This document shows, piece after piece, positions 20,778-26,354 of a stretch of DNA of 26,354 bases. Position 1 is the first letter of the stretch. Each line of letters begins with the position of its first letter. The notes beneath the pieces were generated by a model. The model did no database searches, was not told the DNA's origin, and worked only from the letters and a program-made list of their open reading frames with translations. Both the position numbers and the translations under genes were made by a program. Source of the stretch: a virus. The DNA lies in IMG/VR virus record IMGVR_UViG_3300035670_001108, positions 1-26,354 of that record; one strand, given 5' to 3'.

Positions 20778-22640
20778 ATGACCATCAGCACCACCGCCTC
20801 GCGGATCTCCTACAACGGCAACGGCGTGACCGTTGCTTTCAGCTTCCCTTATCGTTTCCTGCAAAACGCCGACCTAGTGGTCATTCGCGTGGCTGCTGAC
20901 GGCACCGAGACAACCTTGGTGTTGGGTACAGACTACACCGTTGCTGGTGCTGACGATGACGCCGGTGGCACAGTTACGTGCACTGTCGCACCTGTCACTG
21001 GCTCTCGCCTAGTGATCTATCGCTCAGTTGAAATCACCCAAGAGGTGGACTACATCACTGGCGACTCGTTCCCCGCCGAAACCCATGAGCGTGCGCTGGA
21101 TCGACTGACGATGGTGGCCCAGCAGCTACAGGATGCCGTGGACCGATCGGCTAAGTTGCCAGAGACCAGCACCGCGGATGCGGACGCCCTGGTAGCCGAT
21201 TTGATCCGTTTGGCGGACAGTGCGGACAACATTGACACCGTGGCGACTTCGATCGCAGATGTGAATACTGTGGCCGACAATATCGTCGACATTCAAAACG
21301 CTGAAGAGAATGCGGACGCTGCGGCGCTGTCAGCAGCCGCAGCCGCAACATCGGCCGCCAACGCTGCCAGCTCGGCCTCGAGTGCCAGCACCTCGGCGTC
21401 TGCGGCTTCCACGAGCGCAAGTGCTGCCGACACCTCTGCGACCAACGCCTCGGCGTCTGAGACGAATGCTGCCACCTCGGCAACAGCTGCCGCGTCCTCT
21501 GCGACTGCTGCCGCCAGCTCTGCTTCGAGTGCCAGCACTTCTGCAACCAATGCGGCCAGTTCTGCCAGTGCAGCCAGCACCAGCGCCACAAACGCAGCAA
21601 ACAGTGCAACCGCAGCAGCCGCCAGCGAGACAAACGCCGCAGGTTCTGCCACGGATGCTGCGACTTCTGCTACAGCTTCTGCCAGCTCTGCCAGTGCAGC
21701 TGCTGCTTCTGCTGCTTCTGCTGCTGCCCTACTAGACAACTTTGACGACCGCTATCTGGGAAGCAAGAGCACAGCTCCTACGTTGGACAACGATGGGAAT
21801 GCTCTTATTGCTGGTGCGCTCTATTTCAATGACGGGACAGTTGTCGAAGACGACAAGGGCATGTGGGCATACGATGGAAGCTCTTGGATTAAGGCTTCTT
21901 CAGCCTCTCAAGCCATCCTTGTCACCTACGAGTACGTAGCCACTGCCGGTCAAACAACCTTCTCTGGCAACGATGCTAACGGTGTGTCTTTGTCATATAC
22001 AGTTGGCTCCATCATCGTCACATTGAACGGTGTCCGTCTTCGTCCCGGTGATGACTACACTGCCTCTACGGGCACAAGTGTTGTGCTGTCCGTTGCTGCT
22101 GCTTTAAATGACGAAGTGGTCATTGATGCCTTCACTACGTTCGATGTTGCTAACACTTACACACAAGCTCAGGTGGATGCTGCGCTGGCTACTAAGATGA
22201 CAGCTAGTGGGCCTGCGTTTAGTGCTTATTCAGCATCATCGCAAAATCTTTCAAACGCTACAACAACAAAAATTCAACTTGACGCTGAATTATTTGATAC
22301 TTCAAACTGTTTTGATTCAACCACAAGTTATCGCTTTACACCAAATGTATCTGGGTACTACCAAATTAATGCCAACATTACATTGGGAAGTTCTGGCTGG
22401 TCGTCCAGTTATGCAAACGCATATATATACAAAAATGGGTCACTGTTTGCCGCTTCAGGAATACAGCCAAACAACGGGAACTGGGTTCTAGCTAATATCT
22501 CATGCTTGGTTTACATGAACGGATCAACAGATTTCATTGAATTGTATAGCGATCATAACGGAGCTACAACAAATCCTTTGGGAACTATCACAGGGTACAT
22601 TTGGACATATATGAACGCATCTCTTGTGAGGGCAGCATGA
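20778..22640 (+). CDS. Tail fibre with T7-type base and C1q-like tip
   Basis: This 620-residue protein has three parts. Residues 1-130 (SYNGNGVTVAFSFPYRFL... ALDRLTMVAQQLQDAVDRS) match the T7 gp17 N-terminal domain that attaches to the tail nozzle. Residues about 178-318 are an Ala/Ser/Thr-rich repeat shaft. After LLDNFDDRYLGSK come RPGDDYTASTGTSVVLSVAAAL-type beta repeats, and residues about 475-620 resemble a C1q/TNF-like jelly roll (QLDAELFDTSNCF, YRFTPNVSGYYQINA, YIYKNGSLFAASG), a common receptor-binding tip. From about 22200 the DNA is clearly AT-richer than the first two-thirds, a sign that the tip was exchanged. The stop overlaps the next start. Confidence 0.92.
   Translation: MTISTTASRISYNGNGVTVAFSFPYRFLQNADLVVIRVAADGTETTLVLGTDYTVAGADDDAGGTVTCTVAPVTGSRLVIYRSVEITQEVDYITGDSFPAETHERALDRLTMVAQQLQDAVDRSAKLPETSTADADALVADLIRLADSADNIDTVATSIADVNTVADNIVDIQNAEENADAAALSAAAAATSAANAASSASSASTSASAASTSASAADTSATNASASETNAATSATAAASSATAAASSASSASTSATNAASSASAASTSATNAANSATAAAASETNAAGSATDAATSATASASSASAAAASAASAAALLDNFDDRYLGSKSTAPTLDNDGNALIAGALYFNDGTVVEDDKGMWAYDGSSWIKASSASQAILVTYEYVATAGQTTFSGNDANGVSLSYTVGSIIVTLNGVRLRPGDDYTASTGTSVVLSVAAALNDEVVIDAFTTFDVANTYTQAQVDAALATKMTASGPAFSAYSASSQNLSNATTTKIQLDAELFDTSNCFDSTTSYRFTPNVSGYYQINANITLGSSGWSSSYANAYIYKNGSLFAASGIQPNNGNWVLANISCLVYMNGSTDFIELYSDHNGATTNPLGTITGYIWTYMNASLVRAA
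21310..21735 (+). repeat. Low-complexity Ala/Ser/Thr shaft repeats within the tail fibre gene
   Basis: About 140 codons read degenerate units such as SATNAASSASAASTSATNAA and ASETNAAGSATDAA, with GCC AGC TCT GCC AGT-like DNA words. The repeat makes long open frames on other strands and could allow length changes by slippage or recombination. Confidence 0.85.
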
Positions 22641-22813
22641 TGACACTCTACGACAAAATCAAAGCCATTTACCCTGAACTCACAGACAGTGACTTCATGG
22701 CCATCATCCGTCTGCAAAACGACAGCGATGGCAAAGGTGACTACATCAAAGAGTGGAACCACCCAACACTGGTACGACCAACTGATGCACAATTAGAAGG
22801 AATCACACAATGA
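22637..22813 (+). CDS. Small tail-fibre-linked protein
   Basis: This 58-residue protein (MMTLYDKIKAIYPELTDSDF, then [38 protein letters not shown]) belongs to a frequent type of small gene placed right after tail fibre genes; the IRLQNDSDGKGDYI-x-W block is typical. It may help fibre assembly or be a minor fibre component. The ATG overlaps the fibre stop (ATGATGA), and a second ATG one codon later is an equal alternative. The gene overlaps the next by ATGA, so the three genes are coupled. Confidence 0.8.
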   Translation: MMTLYDKIKAIYPELTDSDFMAIIRLQNDSDGKGDYIKEWNHPTLVRPTDAQLEGITQ

Positions 22814-23910
22814 CACGCTCAAGAGAATTAGCAGAGCTGGCCTCTGCATATGACAGCGGTGGCTCTATGGGCTTCCGCAACCGCATCATCAACGGTGACA
22901 TGCGGATTGACCAGCGTAATGCTGGGGCGGGTGTGACTCCTACGGCCAATGCTTATACGCTGGACAGATGGTTGGCGAACGTATCGACAGCCTCTAAATT
23001 TAGCGTTCAACAATCAACCATCGCTCCTGCTGGTTTTACAAACTCAACGCTCATTACATCCACTTCTGCGTACACAGTTTCGTCAGGCGATTACCAGACG
23101 TTTCAGCAACGTATTGAAGCGTTTAATATGTCTGACATGGGCTGGGGCACATCATCTGCACAAGCAGTTACGTTGTCCTTTTGGGTTCGCAGTTCTTTGA
23201 CGGGCACGTTCGGCGGTTCGTTTTACTTTCCAGCCAGTACAGGGCGCACTTACCCGTTCAGTTATTCCATCAGCGCAGCAAATACGTGGGAACAAAAAAC
23301 CATCACGGTTTCTGGCGACACGTTTTCCAACACAGCCCCTACTGGCAACAGCTTGTACGTTATTGTCCAGTTTGCTTTGGGTGTCGGGTCTACTTTCAGC
23401 GGTACAGCAAACGCTTGGGTAACAGGTAACTTTGCGTCCGTAACTGGGGCAACAAACCTGATTGCTACCAATGGCGCAACAATGAACATCACAGGCGTAC
23501 AGCTTGAAGCTGGCAGCGTAGCAACCCCGTTTGAGCGCAGGGACTACGGGCGTGAGCTGATTATGTGTCAGCGGTATTACTACCGTCAGGTTAACTATAT
23601 GGGCCAATCCGCGCCGTACAACAGTGAGTCAACAGGGGCTAAAGGAACATCAAACACAGGGGCCACCGTGTATCGGGTATCGCGTCCGCACCCCGTTCAG
23701 ATGAGGGCAACGCCGACTGTCAGCTACGCAAACATTGACGTTTGGGACGGTGTTGTGCAGAGAGCTGTTTCATCGATTGCCAACAACAATTCTTCTATTT
23801 ATGTCCGCAGCTTGGACTACAACATGTCAGCGGCAATGGGCGGCAACGGCTTGACGGCTTCAGAATTTGTGCAACCCTCTGGATTTGTTGATTGTTCTGC
23901 TGAACTATAA
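22810..23910 (+). CDS. Second receptor-binding-type tail protein
   Basis: The 366-residue product has the layout of many phage tip proteins: [20 protein letters not shown] (residues about 21-40), [65 protein letters not shown] and [31 protein letters not shown]. These fit a carbohydrate-binding beta-sandwich, and the GVQLE... ERR-x-Y-x-x-E-L-x-x-CQRYY end is a known signature. The remaining ~110 C-terminal residues are variable-looking, probably the contact region. The DNA is less GC-rich than that of the head genes, as for the fibre tip. It probably works with the fibre in host recognition; a separate particle position is not shown. Confidence 0.88.
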   Translation: MTRSRELAELASAYDSGGSMGFRNRIINGDMRIDQRNAGAGVTPTANAYTLDRWLANVSTASKFSVQQSTIAPAGFTNSTLITSTSAYTVSSGDYQTFQQRIEAFNMSDMGWGTSSAQAVTLSFWVRSSLTGTFGGSFYFPASTGRTYPFSYSISAANTWEQKTITVSGDTFSNTAPTGNSLYVIVQFALGVGSTFSGTANAWVTGNFASVTGATNLIATNGATMNITGVQLEAGSVATPFERRDYGRELIMCQRYYYRQVNYMGQSAPYNSESTGAKGTSNTGATVYRVSRPHPVQMRATPTVSYANIDVWDGVVQRAVSSIANNNSSIYVRSLDYNMSAAMGGNGLTASEFVQPSGFVDCSAEL

Positions 23911-23920
23911 GGGGCCAAGA

Positions 23921-24088
23921 ATGTACAAGATTAACAAAACAGACACACCTTGGGGCTTGGTTGAAAGTCTTGAGCGAGTTGCGGATGGCGCAGCAATCCC
24001 CTTCGACCCTGCCAACACAGACTACCAAGAGTACCTGAAATGGCTGGCCGAGGGCAACACGCCTGAGCCTGCTGACACACCGGAGTGA
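23921..24088 (+). CDS. Small protein after the tail tip gene, unknown
   Basis: The 55-residue product is [20 protein letters not shown], then [35 protein letters not shown]. The FDPANTDY[16 protein letters not shown] part is a widely found motif in small phage proteins next to tail fibre genes, with unknown role. It begins 10 nt after the previous stop with AAGGGGCC upstream and ends 3 nt before the next gene. Acidic and soluble-looking. Confidence 0.78.
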   Translation: MYKINKTDTPWGLVESLERVADGAAIPFDPANTDYQEYLKWLAEGNTPEPADTPE

Positions 24089-24091
24089 TAA

Positions 24092-24301
24092 ATGGAGCCG
24101 ACTGAAATTGACCCCGTGAAGTACGGCGTGCTCTGGGAGCGCGTGCAGAACATGGACAAGAAGATCGACAAGATGGAGTCGCAGATCGCCGAGCTCCTGG
24201 AGCTGGCCAACAAGTCCAAGGGCGGGTTCTGGATGGGCATGACGATTGCCTCATTCGCCGGGGCTGCTGTGTCTTGGGTCGCTGGCCATCTGAAGGGCTG
24301 A
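24092..24301 (+). CDS. Small coiled-coil/membrane protein, XhlA-like (holin-region candidate)
   Basis: The 69-residue product has an N-terminal coiled coil (VLWERVQNMDKKIDKMESQIAELLELANKS, residues about 13-42) and a C-terminal transmembrane helix (GFWMGMTIASFAGAAVSWVAGHL, about 45-67). This plan matches XhlA/hemolysin-type small phage proteins that cooperate with lysis functions. Holin activity is not proven; a tail or envelope role is possible. GGAG lies 6 nt before the ATG. A secreted protein gene follows after 1 nt. Confidence 0.75.
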   Translation: MEPTEIDPVKYGVLWERVQNMDKKIDKMESQIAELLELANKSKGGFWMGMTIASFAGAAVSWVAGHLKG

Positions 24302-24302
24302 C

Positions 24303-24749
24303 ATGAAACGCCTGCTCATCGCACTGCTCATCCCTGCTGCCGTGTATGCGCAGGACACCACGATCAACTACAAGGGCCAGCCGCCACCAACGGCCATGGC
24401 CCCTGCAGTCACAGCGATGGGAAACGACATCTGCGCGGTGCCAGTGTCTGGCGCTGTCAGCTCCACAGTGATCGGTGTGGCCGGTGGCACGACCATCACA
24501 GACAGCAACTGCGAGCGCATCAAGCTGGCCAGGGAGCTGTCCAACCAGGGTCTGAAGGTCGGTGCCGTGGCCATCCTGTGCGCAGACATTCGCGTCTGGG
24601 AGGCCATGGAAATGTCTGGCTCGCCATGCCCAATCGGTGGCTCAATTGGAGACGCTGCCCGCGCAGCATGGGTGCAGTTGTACCCTGAACGGTTCAAGAA
24701 GCTCTATGGCAAAGTTCCTGCTGCTACTGCTGACGCTGGGGGCTGGTAA
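24303..24749 (+). CDS. Secreted periplasmic-type protein with four cysteines
   Basis: The 148-residue product starts MKRLLIALLIPAAVYAQ, a typical Sec signal peptide with likely cleavage after VYA. The mature part has cysteines at 44, 70, 93 and 109, which could form two disulphides, and a helical segment NCERIKLARELSNQGLKVGAVAILCADIRVWEAM. Family not recognised with certainty. An exported protein in this position, after a small membrane protein and before a second secreted protein, fits an envelope or lysis module. Its last 44 nt overlap the next gene in another frame. Confidence 0.8.
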   Translation: MKRLLIALLIPAAVYAQDTTINYKGQPPPTAMAPAVTAMGNDICAVPVSGAVSSTVIGVAGGTTITDSNCERIKLARELSNQGLKVGAVAILCADIRVWEAMEMSGSPCPIGGSIGDAARAAWVQLYPERFKKLYGKVPAATADAGGW

Positions 24750-25710
24750 TGCGCTGGCTCAAGGATGCTATTGCACGACTGGTTGGTTCACTACGACAAC
24801 AGGGCAAAGCTACTGTGTCGCAAACACCAGCTGCTGGGCATGTCAGCCTGGTGCGTACAGCATTGAATGGCAACGACTATTCTGTTCAGGTGTTCCAGCA
24901 CAAACTTGCCAAGCAAGCAGCGAAACGCGCCAAGAAGCCTGCCTCGAAAACCAAACCGGCAGCAAAACCTACACGCGCACCAGCACCTGCCCGGACCCCT
25001 ACGGCCAGCCAGTCTGGGGGCAATGGACGCTAACACAGGACACTTGCCGATGGAACCCACCAACCTGCCAGGTCAGCACGCAAAGCCAGACCCTGTCGTG
25101 CCAAGCAGGGTACACTGGCAGCATCACGCAAACAATGACGAGCACATGCCCAAATCCGTATGGGCAGCCTGTGTGGGGCTCGTGGGTGACGTCGTCCGAC
25201 ACCTGCGTGAAGTCGGTAACCAACCCGACAAACGTGCTCTCGCCGGTCAGCCCGATAAGTCCTGTGAATCCTGCCTCTCCTGTATCGGCCACTACTGTCC
25301 CCGTCATGCCGAGCGTCACTGTAAATGTGCCGGTAGTGACTGTGCCGACGACGACTGCGGAGACGCCATCGGAAACACCATCGCCCAGCAGCACCGGGTC
25401 CTCGTCCCAGAGCCAAACAAGCTCGGAAACTTCCGCTGCCCCATCACCGGCCAGCTCTGCTCCAGCTCCGTCTGCAAAGAATGGTGCGAAGCAGGCGTTG
25501 ACTATACGAAGACTTGAGCTGATCGGCGCGATGCCAAAACAGCCGACAATTGTCGAGACCCTTACATTCAAACAGGAGCTTCCAGATGACATCCGAAGAC
25601 AGCAAAACTTTCTCCTTGACCTTATCACCACAGATGATTCTTGGATTGATCCTGACCGCACTGCCTGTGATTGGCGGGTCAGCCTATGCGGGGATCACAT
25701 TTTTCAATAA
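24706..25710 (+). CDS. Secreted Cys-repeat protein, overlapping both neighbours
   Basis: The 334-residue product starts MAKFLLLLLTLGAGNALAQG, a clear signal peptide; the start is set by this, 44 nt inside the previous gene. After a Cys-rich part (C21 to C68) come two matching repeats, at about 70-114 and 122-167. Each has cysteines spaced C-x15-C-x18-C and the block STCPxPYGQPVWGxW, with DTC at its end, like small thrombospondin-type modules of phage adsorption and surface proteins. A Pro/Thr/Ser-rich linker (170-258) leads to a charged C-terminal domain (RRLELIGAMPK...CDWRVSLCGDH). The last 125 nt overlap the next gene. The lipobox is imperfect (AQGC), so it is probably secreted rather than lipidated. 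Function unknown; an adhesion or superinfection role is possible. Confidence 0.75.
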   Translation: MAKFLLLLLTLGAGNALAQGCYCTTGWFTTTTGQSYCVANTSCWACQPGAYSIEWQRLFCSGVPAQTCQASSETRQEACLENQTGSKTYTRTSTCPDPYGQPVWGQWTLTQDTCRWNPPTCQVSTQSQTLSCQAGYTGSITQTMTSTCPNPYGQPVWGSWVTSSDTCVKSVTNPTNVLSPVSPISPVNPASPVSATTVPVMPSVTVNVPVVTVPTTTAETPSETPSPSSTGSSSQSQTSSETSAAPSPASSAPAPSAKNGAKQALTIRRLELIGAMPKQPTIVETLTFKQELPDDIRRQQNFLLDLITTDDSWIDPDRTACDWRVSLCGDHIFQ

Positions 25711-26068
25711 GATGCAGGCAACCATTGACGCCGTGGAGTCCGCCGTTCCGTACGACGACACGGAGTTGCGCGAGCTGGCCAAGCGCCTTGAGATTGAGAT
25801 GAAGTCAGTCAAAGAGCGACAGCTGGCCACTGCTGAGCAGGCCGTGCGTATTGCCGAGAAGGCATCTGATGCTATCGCCCTGGCCCGTGAAACCAGTGCG
25901 GTATCCAGAGGTTCCGCTGCTGAGACCAAGGCCGTGCTGGACGCCCAGGGGCGCGAAGTAAACGCCAAACTCTCGCAGCTGAAAAACGAAATCGACAGTG
26001 CAGTGTCAAACCTGCGCACAGAAATGAACGCCCTCAAGCGTGCAACCACCAACCCAATGGCAAAGTAA
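25586..26068 (+). CDS. N-anchored membrane protein with long coiled coil
   Basis: This 160-residue protein starts MTSEDSKTFSLTLSPQMILG. Residues about 15-39 form a transmembrane segment (QMILGLILTALPVIGGSAYAGITFF), and most of the rest is charged helix with heptad character (ELRELAKRLEIEMKSVKERQLATAEQAVRIAEKA ... LKNEIDSAVSNLRTEMNALKR). AGGAG upstream of ATG 25586 selects this start over an earlier in-frame ATG at 25550. The plan (short N-terminus, one helix, coiled coil) resembles inner-membrane spanins but also several structural phage proteins. It overlaps the Cys-repeat gene by 125 nt. Confidence 0.72.
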   Translation: MTSEDSKTFSLTLSPQMILGLILTALPVIGGSAYAGITFFNKMQATIDAVESAVPYDDTELRELAKRLEIEMKSVKERQLATAEQAVRIAEKASDAIALARETSAVSRGSAAETKAVLDAQGREVNAKLSQLKNEIDSAVSNLRTEMNALKRATTNPMAK

Positions 26069-26077
26069 GGAGCTGAC

Positions 26078-26354
26078 ATGCTATCTCTGATTTCAACCCT
26101 AGGCGGCTTGCTGATTTCCGGCTTGCCCAAACTGCTGGATTTTTTCCAAGCCAAGCAAGACCAAAAACACGAGCAGGAGCTGGCACGTCTGGCCAATGAG
26201 CGTGATCTAGCCATGGCCAAAGAAGGTTTCCTCGCCCAGCAGAAAGTCGAAGAGTTCCGCACCGAGCAAGTTGCTATGCAGACCCAAGCTCAAATGGCCG
26301 AAGCCGAAGCAGGCATGGTCAAAGGCGCTCAAGACCACGACAAGGCAATCCTTG
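26078..26354 (+). CDS. Membrane/coiled-coil phage protein (partial at right edge)
   Basis: The visible 92 residues start MLSLISTLGGLLISGLPKLL and continue DFFQAKQDQKHEQELARLANERDLAMAKEG..., running off the right edge. The N-terminal hydrophobic stretch could be a membrane or amphipathic anchor, followed by a Gln/Glu/Ala-rich coiled coil. Small phage proteins beginning MLSLIST-x-GGxxISxLPKLLDFFQ are familiar near lysis regions and are sometimes called holin-like; the role is not proven. AAGGAG lies 5-6 nt before the ATG. Confidence 0.75.
   Translation, partial: MLSLISTLGGLLISGLPKLLDFFQAKQDQKHEQELARLANERDLAMAKEGFLAQQKVEEFRTEQVAMQTQAQMAEAEAGMVKGAQDHDKAIL

Noticed and set aside
21310-21735. Repeat array that might be taken for CRISPR or a tandem satellite
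   Set aside because: Repeats are degenerate, have no spacers and stay in frame, encoding the Ala/Ser fibre shaft.
22810-23910. Possible diversity-generating retroelement target, as in phage BPP-1
   Set aside because: No reverse transcriptase, template repeat or C-type-lectin variable region (Mtd-like) was found in the window; the protein is of a different tip family.
24749-25033. 94-codon frame starting at a TAATG junction inside the Cys-repeat gene
   Set aside because: The TAATG overlap is attractive, but the sequence becomes a Lys/Ala/Pro-rich run and there is no good ribosome binding site. The frame starting at 24706 has a signal peptide and exact protein repeats, so this one is probably incidental; a basic overlapping protein cannot be fully excluded.
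24867-25517. 216-codon plus-strand frame within the Cys-repeat gene
   Set aside because: It is a different frame of the repeat gene; its cysteines are scattered and no start signal is present.

Overview
This window is part of a tailed double-stranded DNA phage (or prophage) genome with a short-tailed, podovirus-like virion. The DNA is GC-rich. The gene families (a terminase pair, a T7-gp8-type portal, a Bbp19-like protein, a T7-type tail fibre, and small HTPGPW and NrdR-like zinc-ribbon proteins) resemble phages of Burkholderiales-type Betaproteobacteria. The host assignment is inferred from family resemblance and base composition; no host gene is visible. No integrase, DNA or RNA polymerase, clear endolysin, tRNA, CRISPR array or reverse transcriptase is present.

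Layout. (1) Positions 1-1096, plus strand: the end of an operon of small accessory genes with overlapping starts and stops, closed by a strong hairpin terminator (1137-1173) that also works from the other side. (2) Positions 1265-4189, minus strand: a convergent operon of ten small genes, mostly coupled by 4-nt ATGA overlaps. It includes a Cys-rich DUF7227/Gp88-like protein, a second HTPGPW protein and a terminal XRE-type regulator set apart by its own terminator. (3) Positions 4190-4973: about 780 bp without genes but full of repeats: at least eight CCANTGGGTCA-type sites, a palindrome, an 18-bp inverted repeat around an AT-rich core, tandem repeats, and a good candidate minus-strand promoter whose -35 box lies inside one of the sites. 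This is the likely control (or origin) region between the leftward early-type operon and the rightward virion genes. (4) Positions 4974-12556: packaging and head genes: small and large terminase, a small conserved protein, a probable virion protein, portal, Bbp19-like protein, scaffold-like protein, major capsid protein and a probable cement protein, ending in a UUCG-loop terminator. (5) Positions 12570-20767: tail tube adaptor, nozzle, GNAT-like protein and three probable ejection proteins. (6) Positions 20778-24088: a T7-type tail fibre with a C1q-like tip, and a second receptor-binding-type protein with small companions; the composition becomes AT-rich here, which suggests module exchange. 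(7) Positions 24092-26354: small membrane, secreted and coiled-coil proteins of a possible lysis or envelope module, including a Cys-repeat secreted protein that overlaps both neighbours.

The head module has the order known from Bordetella phage BPP-1 (portal, Bbp19, scaffold, capsid, cement) and is joined to a T7-like tail. The less ordinary parts are the repeat-rich control region, shared leader elements in the minus operon, three consecutive head genes in one reading frame separated by single TAA codons, and the overlapping secreted-protein cluster at the right end.
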